Assembly: GCA_018266175.1 (NCBI GenBank)
Contig: JAFEAY010000025.1
Coordinates: 62,001 to 126,000 of the forward strand
Reading direction: 5' to 3'
Source of the DNA: Candidatus Dependentiae bacterium
GTDB taxonomy: Bacteria > Babelota > Babeliae > Babelales > RVW-14
Length of the DNA stretch: 64,000 bases
The position numbers and the translations under genes were made by a program. The first letter of the stretch is position 1. Every line of letters begins with the position of its first letter. The notes below the pieces were generated by a model. The model saw nothing but the letters and a program-made list of their open reading frames with translations, was not told the DNA's origin and ran no database searches. Shown piece after piece: positions 35,201 through 43,803 of this stretch.

Positions 35201-35623
35201 GACTTTACCCCGCTTAAAGATATTCTTGCAAACGGTACAGTAGTTCCAGGTATTACCAGAAAAATACAGGCTAACGACTTAATTGAAGGAATGTTTTTGA
35301 AAATTGATGCAGTTGAAAAATCTCAGGTTAAAGACAAAATCAGCGATATAAAAAATGCAATCGATACAAGGCTAGGGGCTCTTGCAAAAGTAAATAATGC
35401 TACAAAAATGCTTTTCAAATCAAGTATTATAAACTATCTAGACACTATTAAACAACAGCTTAGTTCTATTTTACAAACCCCTCACGACAAGCAAGAGTTT
35501 AAGCCTGAAGATTATTCTGCACAAGCAACGGCTTACCAGAATAAGCATCCACGCAATCTCGCGTTAATTCCTCTAGAACAAAAGAAAAAAATAAAAATCA
35601 GTAAAAAAGTTCCTGTCTCTTAA
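32258..35623 (+). CDS. Large secreted protein with two proline-rich (FH1-like) tracts
   Basis: 1121 residues with a signal peptide (1-25). Residues 65-125 are a charged coiled coil (EQEAQAAKDARDKAEQEAQR). A first Pro/Gly-rich tract lies near 288-336 (PSGPPPPFGAPPPPAFPG) and a second near 848-886 (GPPPPPPPPPLIGAGPPP). The remaining sequence is helical, with Lys/Asp-rich segments. Runs of prolines of this kind bind profilin or SH3/EVH1 domains in formin FH1 regions and WIP. No FH2 domain and no WH2 motif are visible. It follows the outer-membrane gene by 17 bases. A role in host cytoskeleton interaction is inferred from the tracts and from the WH2 proteins elsewhere in the window. Confidence 0.7.
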   Translation: MKLKIHKAIICLLIALSLSSSPTSAMKNPWDGITDITTLKKIKLGLKTSADKRALEEYILRLQASIASPASQAALQKAEQEAQAAKDARDKAEQEAQRLKAELDAKDKYIAEANAKLAQAKSKGPAAALELDTPTLYSTLIKIINQDADQRVKDTSTQIFMLIFERAAQTATNAFMKPSAVDPMSVEKNFAEFVMRAVFIDKLIESVQMLDTWDFDVNFKNTIQGIITQDTIKKINTTAVLHVTKKGNNLAKFEADFLASAQTNFGSDHAALYKNSYDRLFADLAGQLPAPGSIPPMPAPSGPPPPFGAPPPPAFPGAFPGGPSPAKVPGAQPGTPTDAEWINVLKLANTNILLLSNTPNQLAGKGKKSSGDPYKPTDIVEKCLTSALEKLGFKASSKPDQSLIHNSNEAREYFLIHELLKKIYESNKTETLSKTETFRTQQFVYEQIKLLINNFNTAVDADKNQLSKELSSKLLEIALAPEALEPERFIGFTQPFSHILRIIKLYTLKFDDPAKFKAEYDKSSLKRALVFIIGEKHTNKIFDKFKEIVQFATDKEEEQFKAKDFNVIGEFINKKTLDETQKDTFKKLEAQLKEIQTKPYKNSLEIKKTIDAIIDAIKTSDLSTLIDLNAEGADYLGKMATKYATEQLIPNLLNKVIEAILAKKNIGKTTQTPDLLEIFYDKFSAHGALQNLPHDLLVTTKAMLRSVDKIQAGFKKELGRDLTIDELTCLEKTIEPLKFIDKLIDEDKPDQGYVYKQFLSAEKRKEKELNTPSDKLPHEQLINQILPIFLNTEMLIKHADKDMKIHLSVKDRLEQLNAELKAYKIREATIILLSLIAEAHPEVYCTLQAPAPAVGLPSGPPPPPPPPPLIGAGPPPAPLAGGVGVGGLTLVSDKISQDYLTSLNALMQSKPAFRNTIMKNIVNYRNFLKIFDSVVASGIFNRIKDDVTRITQARYDFKEILESLDNKNIKAYNQFVEAIAQDFTPLKDILANGTVVPGITRKIQANDLIEGMFLKIDAVEKSQVKDKISDIKNAIDTRLGALAKVNNATKMLFKSSIINYLDTIKQQLSSILQTPHDKQEFKPEDYSAQATAYQNKHPRNLALIPLEQKKKIKISKKVPVS

Positions 35624-35663
35624 GTTTAACATGTGAATCTTCGAAAAAAAGACGCTCTTTCTA

Positions 35664-35689
35664 AGAGGCTGCAGTAATCTGCAGCCTCT
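35664..35689 (+). terminator. Rho-independent terminator
   Basis: An 11-bp perfect stem (35664-35674 with 35679-35689) with a four-base loop is followed by CTTATTTTTAT. It ends the two-gene unit 30675-35623. Confidence 0.85.
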
Positions 35690-35791
35690 CTTATTTTTAT
35701 CTTCAAATCTTTGCCCAATAAGCAATCACCCGCTATACTCCCTGCTGTACAAATTACCCTCCCCTTTCACTTCTTAATGCAAGGATAAACC

Positions 35792-36943
35792 ATGCTTGAG
35801 ATTCCACTCTCCGGTATCAAAAAAATTGAAGAAATTGCCAAAAGCAGCAATGAATATATTTCACTTTCTCAAGGTGCTTTACGGATTGGCGGCATTCCTG
35901 GAAAAATTAAAGAGTATGCGCAAACGCTCATGGCAACCGACAAGACCGACTATTACGACAGCTGCTGGGGTCTTAAAATTTTACGCGAAAAGTTAGCAAA
36001 TTTTCTTTCAGCTCGTTACATGACCGATGTTCGTGTCAACAACATCATTCCAACCCATGGTTGCATTGGCGGACTTTCGCTTTTGTACCTGAGCATTTTG
36101 AACCCTGGCGATGAGGTCATTGTTCCTGAACCGGCATACCCAGCATATGATATTTTAACCCAAGCAAGCCGAGCACAAGCGGTCCATGTTTCTATGCTGA
36201 AATCACAACCTCACGATAATGAGATGTGGGAACTTGATGTTGAAAAAATAAAAGCGGCAACAACCGATAAAACTAAAATCATCATCTTTTCCAACCCTTG
36301 GAACCCCCTGGGAATTATTGTTCCACAAAAAACTATTCTCGAACTGGTTGCATGGTGCGAACAAAAAAAGATCTTTTTAATTGTTGATGAAGCATACAGC
36401 GATTATGCTTTTGATGAACTCCTCACCTCAATCGTCCCACTCGTTATGAAATCGGACTGGGTGATTAGCGCAAACACTTTCTCAAAAAATTTTGGCATGA
36501 GCGGCTGGCGCGTTGGCTACCTGGTTGTTCCTGAACGGCTGAATAAAGCACTGGCTGGTATGCAAGATGCTCTTTTGAACTGCTTGAACAATGTCTCGCA
36601 ACATGCTGCAATGTACGCCCTTGACCATCAAGAAATTGTGCAACATTTTCATACGCTCGTTCGCTACAATCGAGATATGACCATGCGCATGCTTACTCCA
36701 CTTGTTGAGCAAGGCATTATTTCTGTCCAAAAGCCTGTTGGTGGATTTTTTGCATTTTTTAAAACGCAAGAAGCTCATGCAACCGATTTATGCATGAACA
36801 TTGTGAATAATGCTAAGGTTACGCTTGTTCCTGGAAATTCATTTGGTCCATCGGGTGATTCGTTTTTAAGGTTATGTTATGCTCGTGACACAGAGCTATT
36901 GGAAAAGGGCTTGAATCGTTTGGTAAATTTTTTAGGTAAATAA
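35792..36943 (+). CDS. PLP-dependent class I/II aminotransferase
   Basis: 383 residues, ATG preceded by AAGGAT. The fold-type I features are present: THGCIGGLSLLYLSILNPGDEV near residue 90, IFSNPWNPLG near 168, and VDEAYSDYAFD near 198. The Schiff-base Lys232 is in SKNFGMSGWRVGY, and the C-terminal Arg region is FLRLCYA. Members transfer amino groups from glutamate, aspartate or aromatic amino acids, and the specificity cannot be fixed by eye. In the canonical NPxNPxG motif it reads NPWNPLG. It is followed by murC only four bases later, so the two are likely co-transcribed. A link to supply of cell-wall amino acids is possible but unproven. Confidence 0.88.
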   Translation: MLEIPLSGIKKIEEIAKSSNEYISLSQGALRIGGIPGKIKEYAQTLMATDKTDYYDSCWGLKILREKLANFLSARYMTDVRVNNIIPTHGCIGGLSLLYLSILNPGDEVIVPEPAYPAYDILTQASRAQAVHVSMLKSQPHDNEMWELDVEKIKAATTDKTKIIIFSNPWNPLGIIVPQKTILELVAWCEQKKIFLIVDEAYSDYAFDELLTSIVPLVMKSDWVISANTFSKNFGMSGWRVGYLVVPERLNKALAGMQDALLNCLNNVSQHAAMYALDHQEIVQHFHTLVRYNRDMTMRMLTPLVEQGIISVQKPVGGFFAFFKTQEAHATDLCMNIVNNAKVTLVPGNSFGPSGDSFLRLCYARDTELLEKGLNRLVNFLGK

Positions 36944-36947
36944 TTTT

Positions 36948-38378
36948 ATGTACAAAAAACACGAGCACATCCATTTTATGGGTATCGGGGGAATAGGAAT
37001 GAGCGGCATTGCGCGCATCCTTAAGCTGCAAGGCTACACCGTATCAGGCTGTGATGAATGCACCACCAGTAAAACAGTCCAAGAACTCCAAAAAATAGAC
37101 TGCATCATTCACGAAGGGCACGACGTCACCCATGTCCATGATGCTGACGTTTTAGTCTACTCCTCTGCAGTAAAACCGGACAATCTTGAAGTTGTTGCCG
37201 CAATGCACAAAGGTATTCCGGTCATTCCACGCGCGATCATGCTTGCAGAGCTTATGCGTACCAAGTACAGCATCGCCGTTTCGGGTGCTCATGGCAAAAC
37301 CACCACCACGTCACTCATTGCACATATTTTGATTGAAGCTGATAAACAACCAACCGTCGTTGTTGGAGGTGTACTTAAAAATATCGACACCCAAGCCTGC
37401 CTTGGAGAAAGCAACATTTTAATTGCTGAGGCCGATGAAAGCGATCGATCACTCCTCTATCTCAACCCCACCATGGCAGTGGTTACCAATATTGATGCTG
37501 AACATCTTGATACCTACAAAGATTTAGATGACATCAAACGCACGTTTAAAGACTTTCTCGCTCGTCTGCCCTTTTATGGCAAAGCTTTTTTATGCAACGA
37601 CGACGAGCATGTTCGTGCTATTTTGCCGTTACATCACGTTAATGTTGTTAAGTATGGACTAACCGATGATGCCGACATTATTGGAAATATAACCGATCTT
37701 GGCAAATCGCAATCGACGTTTCAAGTCTATCGCAACAGCTTTGTTCCCGAACGAGGCGTTAAAGAAAAGCAATTGTTGGGCAGCATCACACTCAATGTCC
37801 CGGGTATTCATAATGTCCAAAACGCATTGGCTGCACTGGGAGTCTGCTTAGAATTTGAAGTCCCTTTTGCAAGCATTGCTCATGCACTTGAAAATTTTAA
37901 GGGCGTCGAGCGTCGCTTTGAATTCAAGGGAACCTACAAAGGTGCTGAAATTTTTGACGACTACGGTCATCATCCAACCGAAATGCACAGCACCCTTAAG
38001 GTGGCTGAAAAGCGTAAAGCAAAGCGCTTGATTGTTATTTTTCAACCACACCGCTTTAGTCGTACCATGCATTTATGGAATGACTTTGTTCAGCTGTTTG
38101 TCAAAGAAGATGCACCCTACCAAGCTGCAACTATTTATATCACCGATATTTATCCGGCATCGGAAAAACCGATTGAAAATATTACTAGTTTGCGCCTTGT
38201 TGAACAGATCAAGGAACTCCGACCAGGCCTTGATATCCGCTACATCCAACAGCACAATGAAATTGCAGAATTAGTCAAAAACCAGCTCCAGGAGGGCGAT
38301 TTGCTCCTCACGCTTGGAGCTGGCAAGGCCTACCAGATAGGCGATTTGCTTGTTGCGCTGGGTAAAAACGGAAATTGA
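36948..38378 (+). CDS. murC: UDP-N-acetylmuramate--L-alanine ligase MurC
   Basis: 476 residues. The Rossmann-like N-terminal motif is HFMGIGGIGMSGIARIL. The ATP-binding P-loop is GAHGKTTTTSLIA near residue 112, followed by AEADESDRS. The central domain has the HN-type motif NVPGIHNVQNALAALG, and the C-terminal domain has DDYGHHPTEM and FQPHRFSRT, both typical of MurC. It adds L-Ala to UDP-MurNAc in the cytoplasm. It lies four bases after the aminotransferase gene, far from mraY. Confidence 0.97.
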   Translation: MYKKHEHIHFMGIGGIGMSGIARILKLQGYTVSGCDECTTSKTVQELQKIDCIIHEGHDVTHVHDADVLVYSSAVKPDNLEVVAAMHKGIPVIPRAIMLAELMRTKYSIAVSGAHGKTTTTSLIAHILIEADKQPTVVVGGVLKNIDTQACLGESNILIAEADESDRSLLYLNPTMAVVTNIDAEHLDTYKDLDDIKRTFKDFLARLPFYGKAFLCNDDEHVRAILPLHHVNVVKYGLTDDADIIGNITDLGKSQSTFQVYRNSFVPERGVKEKQLLGSITLNVPGIHNVQNALAALGVCLEFEVPFASIAHALENFKGVERRFEFKGTYKGAEIFDDYGHHPTEMHSTLKVAEKRKAKRLIVIFQPHRFSRTMHLWNDFVQLFVKEDAPYQAATIYITDIYPASEKPIENITSLRLVEQIKELRPGLDIRYIQQHNEIAELVKNQLQEGDLLLTLGAGKAYQIGDLLVALGKNGN

Positions 38379-38458
38379 CAAAAGTCCAAATCCACGAGAT
38401 CATATGCTCACTTGAACAAGGTGTTCAAGCGTATCTGTTTATCGTGGAAAGGACATCA

Positions 38459-40666
38459 ATGACAATGCACAGGAAATTGCTCCTTGCAGTCTCCAGTATG
38501 CTGGTATGCGGAAGTTTTACCGTACATGCAGCAAAAATCAACCAAGATTTAGCACGCATCGTAGAGGTAGAACAAGAAGTTGAAGCGAAGCCACTTTTAA
38601 TGGCAGCAAACACAACTCCAATACTTCAAAGCAGCGCTCGAGCAACTCAGGGAAAATTCTCTCCCGTCGTTATTAAAAAACCGGCAACAGCTGGTGTTAA
38701 AGTTCCCTTTGTTTTCAAGCAAGGCGATTCGGAACTTACTATTGGAAGCATCTCGAAAATCTCACATGTTTACCAAGATGCAACCTATCTTTTGAACCGA
38801 CAGATCCCTGACCAATGTGAATTTTTCAAACACAGCATCGACCTCTTTTTTGATGCAAAATTTGGAAAAGAAAAATTTGGTCATACCGCTGTTGAATTGT
38901 TTACCGACTTGCGCCACAAAGGTGTTTGGGGTAAGCAAGCAACCTTTGCGGATAAATACGAAGCAGGAAGCGTTGGCGTTTCAAACGTAAAACTTTCCGA
39001 ATCGGTATTTGGTTATCACTCACACGGAACAGGCAAACCGCTTGTTTATGTTAAAGATGGATGGCTCCAAATGAGCTTGAACGCTATTTTTGGCGTAGAA
39101 TCCGTTAACATTCATACCTTAAAACTTGGTTGGTTCCCGTTTGATCTTGGTCGCGGTATTGCGCTTGGTTCAATGTACGGTGCTAACAAAGAAATTTTGG
39201 GTCTCTATTCATACTCAGATGATAAATCTGCTCCGGGCATTTTGCTCAGCGGCTCTTTGGTCAAAGATGTTGTGAGCTACGATCTGTATTATGCAAAGTT
39301 TGAAGAACGCAGCAAGAGCATTTCTGATACGCTCAACGGTGATAAAAAGCACTGGGTTGGCCGACGTGCATCTCCATGGAGAGGCGTAAACAAAGATGAT
39401 GAACTGTTTGCAGCACGCATTAAGTTTAATTCTCCAGCTCGCTTTGAAAAATTTGGTGATCTTGAAATTGAACCATACTTCTTTGTAAACGAAGCTTCAG
39501 ACCAACAAATCGAAATTGCTCCGGACGCATCAACACGCCTGGGCGCAACCGGTATTGCAATTGAATACAGCAAAAACAACTTTGAATTTGGTGGCGAATT
39601 TGCATCCAACTTTGGTCGTGAAATTGCGCATGCAATTGATCGTAACGTAACCAAAATAACTCGTATTCCTAATGTAAATGCTGCTGGAGTACTTCTTGAT
39701 ACGCAAGATCAACTTGCAGAAGTTTATTCACACGTCATAGACACTACACCAGGAAATATAGTTATACCAGGAACTGCTACAGATGAAGCAAGAAAAGTTC
39801 TTTCTACTGCTTATGCTACTCCATCAAACAACAATACTGTGTATCAAAACAATGTTAACCCTGCAACGGGACTTTTGATTAATAACAATCCCGATCAAAA
39901 TATTGCAGGCGTCGTCCAGGTAGGAAGCAAACCAGGCAGCAACGGTCTTCAAAGCAAATCTGACCGCTTCCGTCCAGAATACAAGAGTCACTTCAATGGC
40001 TGGATGGGCGTTGTTGACGCAGCATACACTTTTGACGAAGCAAACTTAAAACTTGCAGCCGCCTACGGATATGCAACCGGTGACACCAACCCTCATGCAA
40101 TTGAAGCGGACAAAGAGTTCAAAGGCTTTGTTGGTCTTCATGAATGGTATGCGGGTAAACGCGTAAAGAGTATTTTGGTACTTGATGAGCGTAACCTCAG
40201 ACGACCTATCAGCCTTCCAGCAAACTCATCTGCATCTGCAGCCGTTGACTTGAGCTTCAGCGACTTGCAACACACCGGCGTTAGTCTTGAATGGAAGCCA
40301 GCACTCAAAGACAAAACTTTGATGCTCAACCCTAACGTGATGTTCTTCTGGAAAACACATACTTCTAAAAAGTATGATATTGCAACAAAGAAGACAACAG
40401 ACCAAGATGCACGCAACTTTATGGGAACTGAATTAAACATCATTTCCAAGTATGTGCCAATCAAAGATTTATCGATTTTTGCTAACGCAGCAGCATTTAT
40501 CCCTGGTGGATTTTTCACTGACGTGCAAGGCGTAAAACTGAATGGCGACTATTTTGAAACAAATATTCCAAACGATGCTCGTACCGATGCCGATGCTGAA
40601 GAAAACTTCAGACTCAGCACAAGCACAGCATTTCACTTGAATATTGGATTTGAATATCGATTCTAA
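38459..40666 (+). CDS. Porin-like outer-membrane protein
   Basis: 735 residues from the ATG at 38459, with GGAAAGGA upstream. The frame could begin before the murC stop, but that gives no signal peptide. Residues 1-25 are a signal peptide ending in VHA. The mature protein has alternating strands and acidic turns (DLFFDAKFGKEKFGHTAVEL, KLGWFPFDLGRGIALG). It ends NIGFEYRF, the terminal Phe expected of proteins recognised by the Bam machinery. It is probably an alginate-export- or porin-type barrel; the precise family is not certain. It has its own terminator. Confidence 0.8.
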   Translation: MTMHRKLLLAVSSMLVCGSFTVHAAKINQDLARIVEVEQEVEAKPLLMAANTTPILQSSARATQGKFSPVVIKKPATAGVKVPFVFKQGDSELTIGSISKISHVYQDATYLLNRQIPDQCEFFKHSIDLFFDAKFGKEKFGHTAVELFTDLRHKGVWGKQATFADKYEAGSVGVSNVKLSESVFGYHSHGTGKPLVYVKDGWLQMSLNAIFGVESVNIHTLKLGWFPFDLGRGIALGSMYGANKEILGLYSYSDDKSAPGILLSGSLVKDVVSYDLYYAKFEERSKSISDTLNGDKKHWVGRRASPWRGVNKDDELFAARIKFNSPARFEKFGDLEIEPYFFVNEASDQQIEIAPDASTRLGATGIAIEYSKNNFEFGGEFASNFGREIAHAIDRNVTKITRIPNVNAAGVLLDTQDQLAEVYSHVIDTTPGNIVIPGTATDEARKVLSTAYATPSNNNTVYQNNVNPATGLLINNNPDQNIAGVVQVGSKPGSNGLQSKSDRFRPEYKSHFNGWMGVVDAAYTFDEANLKLAAAYGYATGDTNPHAIEADKEFKGFVGLHEWYAGKRVKSILVLDERNLRRPISLPANSSASAAVDLSFSDLQHTGVSLEWKPALKDKTLMLNPNVMFFWKTHTSKKYDIATKKTTDQDARNFMGTELNIISKYVPIKDLSIFANAAAFIPGGFFTDVQGVKLNGDYFETNIPNDARTDADAEENFRLSTSTAFHLNIGFEYRF

Positions 40667-40690
40667 AAATAAGACTTTTTTCTTATTCAG

Positions 40691-40721
40691 GGGCAGCACT
40701 TAATCGGTGCTGCCCTTTTTT
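40691..40721 (+). terminator. Rho-independent terminator
   Basis: A 9-bp stem (40691-40699 with 40707-40715) is followed by TTTTTT, 25 bases after the outer-membrane gene stop. Confidence 0.9.
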
Positions 40722-40742
40722 CATTTGCACGTTGTGGTATTA

Positions 40743-40770
40743 TTGAAAAGAGTTTTTCACAAATTATACC
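40743..40770 (+). promoter_or_regulatory. Probable promoter of the ATPase-nuclease gene
   Basis: TTGAAA (40743-40748) and TATACC (40765-40770) are spaced by 16 bases, just before the GGGG ribosome-binding site at 40777 and the ATG at 40789. Confidence 0.5.
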
Positions 40771-40788
40771 TGAATAGGGGATATGATC

Positions 40789-42351
40789 ATGCGCTTTTTT
40801 AATACCGCAGGCCCAGTTAACCCTGAAAACCACTACTACGTGCCGCACCGCTTAAATGCAAACGAATTACAACAACTTATAGACCAAAAAAAATATTTTG
40901 TTCTTCATGCTCCTCGTCAGAGTGGAAAAACAACCGTTTTGCTCAAATTTGTCAGTGAAATTAATGAAGCAAGCAAATATCAAGCACTGTACGTAAACGT
41001 TGAACCTGCACAAGTAACACGAGGAAATGTTCACGAAGGCATGAAAACTATTTTACAACTATTTTTGATTGCTATTTTACAACAAATCCCAAACTCACAG
41101 AATCTTACAAAACATCTCACAGAGCTGATCCAGTCATCAACCCCTCCAGCAGCTATGCTCCTCACTTTTTTATCTCACTGGGCAACAGTAAGCCTCAAAC
41201 CGCTCATCCTTTTTATTGATGAAATTGATTCACTCATCGGGGATACCCTCATCTCAGTTTTGAGACAATTACGCGCCGGGTATTCAAGTAGACCGCACGC
41301 ATTTCCGCAGACTGTCTGCTTGGTGGGAGTACGAGATGTTCGCGATTACCGTATTTGGTCAGAACAAGAACAATCGATGGTTTTAGGTGGAAGCGCGTTT
41401 AACATCAAGGCAGAAAGCTTAATACTTCCAAACTTCTCACGCGAACAAGTGCGTAATTTATATGAACAACATACGAAAGAAACTGGGCAACAATTCACTG
41501 ATGAAGCTCTTGAGTATGCATTTTATCTCACTCAGGGACAACCATGGCTTGTCAACGCACTTGCATACCAAGCATGCTTTCGAAACATAACAGATCGTAG
41601 TTGCGCAATTACCAAAAATATTATTGAACAAGCAAAAGAAACGCTTATCTTAAGGCGTGACACACATATCGATGTTTTAGTTGACCGCCTCCATGAACCA
41701 CGTGTAAGAAGTATCATTGATGCAATTATCAATGGCGATCAAGAAAGTCTTGATGTTTCAACTGATGATATTGCATATGTTTGTGATTTGGGACTTATCG
41801 CCAAAAAAGAAAAAATTTTATGTATTGCAAACCCAATTTATCAAGAAATAATTCCTCGAGAATTGTCATACGCACTACAAGCAACGATTGTTCAAAAGAC
41901 AATCTGGTACCAAAACCCTGATGGGTCTTTGAACATGCACAAAGTACTACAAGCCTTTCAACAATTTTATCGAGAACATTCTGAAATTTGGATCGAGCGA
42001 AATAGCTATAAAGAATCGGCCCCTCACATCATTATGATGGCGTTTCTACAACGCATTGTAAATGGCGGGGGAAAAATTCATCGCGAATATGCACTTGGGC
42101 GCAAGCGTGTTGATATCTCAATTGAATGGCCAGCTGGAAATCAGCGGATTGTTGTTGAGCTTAAAATTAAACGATCACAAGAATCTTTAGAAAAAGGGCT
42201 CAAGCAAACTGCAGAGTATATGGACAAAGCAAATGCAACTGAGGGGTACCTGGTTATCTTTGACCCTTCTGATACAAAATCGTGGGATGAAAAAATCTTC
42301 ACACAAAGTCATACCGTTGAAGGCAAGACCATTCCTGTATGGGGTGCATAA
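40789..42351 (+). CDS. AAA-like ATPase with C-terminal PD-(D/E)XK nuclease domain
   Basis: 520 residues from the ATG at 40789 (GGGG eight bases upstream; the ATG at 40783 is too close to it). The start MRFFNTAGPVNPENHYYVP is the hallmark of this family. Walker A is HAPRQSGKTT and Walker B is LILFIDEIDSL. A winged-helix region follows. Near the C-terminus, REYALGRKRVDISIEW then VVELKI gives the D and E-x-K residues of a PD-(D/E)XK nuclease fold. The biological role of the family is not settled. A close paralog lies at 58845-60395; the stretch from the TQGQPWLVNALAYQACF motif to EPRVR is nearly the same in both. Confidence 0.88.
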   Translation: MRFFNTAGPVNPENHYYVPHRLNANELQQLIDQKKYFVLHAPRQSGKTTVLLKFVSEINEASKYQALYVNVEPAQVTRGNVHEGMKTILQLFLIAILQQIPNSQNLTKHLTELIQSSTPPAAMLLTFLSHWATVSLKPLILFIDEIDSLIGDTLISVLRQLRAGYSSRPHAFPQTVCLVGVRDVRDYRIWSEQEQSMVLGGSAFNIKAESLILPNFSREQVRNLYEQHTKETGQQFTDEALEYAFYLTQGQPWLVNALAYQACFRNITDRSCAITKNIIEQAKETLILRRDTHIDVLVDRLHEPRVRSIIDAIINGDQESLDVSTDDIAYVCDLGLIAKKEKILCIANPIYQEIIPRELSYALQATIVQKTIWYQNPDGSLNMHKVLQAFQQFYREHSEIWIERNSYKESAPHIIMMAFLQRIVNGGGKIHREYALGRKRVDISIEWPAGNQRIVVELKIKRSQESLEKGLKQTAEYMDKANATEGYLVIFDPSDTKSWDEKIFTQSHTVEGKTIPVWGA

Positions 42352-42357
42352 ATTATT

Positions 42358-43338
42358 TTACTGATGACACAAAAATACCACACGCGCTGGAGATTCTGTA
42401 CCACCAACAATTGGTAGATGTGACACTAAAAGATAACCACTTTGAATTGGAAGATTTTCTACAAATTTTAGGTTTTCAAGAATAAAAATATTTTTAGGTA
42501 ATAAAGCTTTATGCAATAACTGCAAAGAACCATCGCCGCCATCAGGAGATAAAGTATCAACCCCTATTCCTAGAATTTGACGTTCTATAAAAAGTTCAGC
42601 CGCATCTCCATCGATTTTTGGAAAATGCATCGTGCCTGCAGCGTCTGCATTTCGATAACCAATGGCGTCGTGCCACCGACTACCCCAACCGAACATAACA
42701 AGAAACCAACTGTTCGGAATTATTTTCCCATGCTCAGCTTCAAACTGCTCAATCACATTTCTTGTTAGAATAAAATCGGGATTCTTTTTAATATCAACAT
42801 ACATGACGGTACAAGGCGCTTGAAGCTGCTGTGAAGTTATTTGTGAACAATCAAGTCCCCCCTGAATGATATGAGCAGGAACATCAAGATGAGTTCCCAA
42901 ACCTGCATTCATGGTTATTTTCTGAACACGAAATGTTTGATCGTAGTCATTTGTTACATTTATTTGCAGCCCACAGCGACCATCCCAGGTTGGCATAGAA
43001 GAATTAATCTGATGAGAAAGATCGATAAGGTCTGCACTCAAAAATAGATCCGGCGTGTAGGGAATCAGGCTACTTTGAATTGTTTTTTTAAATTCATCTG
43101 AAATATATTGCCAAGCAATCAAGTCGATACCAAATGGGAGCATAAGCTGAGATAGGCCATATTTTATGTGGGCAAAAACATCCCCGGAAACCGGTGACAT
43201 TAAACACAAATCAAGATCTGAATACTGATTTATAGAACCCTTTGCTCGTGAGCCATAGGCATAAAACTGATACGGATATTGAAGTAAAAATGCATCAATA
43301 ATTTTTTTGTGTTTTTTATCAAGAATAAGTGACATCAT
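42358..43338 (-). CDS. MNT-type nucleotidyltransferase fused to a cyclase/formamidase-like domain
   Basis: 326 residues. Residues 1-95 are a minimal nucleotidyltransferase (MNT) domain with YGSRAKGS (Gly29, Ser30), DLD (Asp41, Asp43) and a third carboxylate Asp72 in GIDLIAW. Residues 103-326 resemble the metal-dependent cyclase/kynurenine formamidase family: IDLSHQINSSMPTWDG, GLGTHLDVPAH (His150, Asp152, His156), GIGVDTLSPDGG and ILENLKFVENLP. The first His of the usual HxGTHxDxPxH motif is Gly146 here, so one metal ligand is missing. The gene overlaps the HEPN gene by four bases (ATGA), as toxin-antitoxin pairs do. The MNT part is the presumed antitoxin, and the cyclase part is unexplained. 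Confidence 0.82.
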   Translation of the reverse strand: MMSLILDKKHKKIIDAFLLQYPYQFYAYGSRAKGSINQYSDLDLCLMSPVSGDVFAHIKYGLSQLMLPFGIDLIAWQYISDEFKKTIQSSLIPYTPDLFLSADLIDLSHQINSSMPTWDGRCGLQINVTNDYDQTFRVQKITMNAGLGTHLDVPAHIIQGGLDCSQITSQQLQAPCTVMYVDIKKNPDFILTRNVIEQFEAEHGKIIPNSWFLVMFGWGSRWHDAIGYRNADAAGTMHFPKIDGDAAELFIERQILGIGVDTLSPDGGDGSLQLLHKALLPKNIFILENLKFVENLPIQSGYLLVSHLPIVGGTESPARVVFLCHQ

Positions 43339-43724
43339 AGTCTCTTTATTTTGAGAACAAATAAATCAAGTTCGTCTGCAAAAGTTGGCAGCGACTCAAA
43401 AACAATATCAGCTAAATGGCCATCATAGGTATGGACCGTTAAATTTCTTTTTTCTATAAAATCATTCCATGCTTGAACATTATCAATCAGGCCTGAGGAA
43501 TGAGCATGTCTAAATACACTCCTTGGGCTATTAACATTCTCATCAATCCCTTGCTCAATTAAAATCTTACGCATAATCTTCCAGCTCATTTCATAACAAT
43601 ATTCAAAACACTTAATTGCCCCTGTAATTTCAAGACGACTTTGAGCTGTTTTAATTGCCTCATTAAGCTGAATTTGCGCATCAAGTAAAGGCTGTATGAG
43701 AATTTTGCCATTGAGAATGTACAT
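43335..43724 (-). CDS. HEPN-domain protein of HI0074 type (putative toxin)
   Basis: 129 residues, helical, with the nucleotidyltransferase-substrate-binding (HI0074-like) pattern: IKCFEYCYEMSWKIMRKIL near 38-56 and SPRSVFRHAHSSGLI near 66-80. The HEPN catalytic motif R-x4-H is in EKRNLTVHTYD (Arg93, His98). In HEPN/MNT modules the HEPN protein is an RNase toxin, and the MNT partner neutralises it by AMP-ylating it next to the RxxxxH motif. The MNT gene follows with a four-base overlap. Confidence 0.85.
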   Translation of the reverse strand: MYILNGKILIQPLLDAQIQLNEAIKTAQSRLEITGAIKCFEYCYEMSWKIMRKILIEQGIDENVNSPRSVFRHAHSSGLIDNVQAWNDFIEKRNLTVHTYDGHLADIVFESLPTFADELDLFVLKIKRL

Positions 43725-43770
43725 AAAAACAACCCGTTTTTGATAAAAGATTGAACCATCTATTATGTAA

Positions 43771-43794
43771 GCCGTAAGTTGTAAAACTTACGGC
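43771..43794 (-). terminator. Terminator downstream of trxA
   Basis: A 10-bp perfect stem (43771-43780 with 43785-43794) with loop GTAA lies ten bases beyond the trxA stop on the minus strand. Confidence 0.7.
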
Positions 43795-43803
43795 CCATAT
43801 TTT

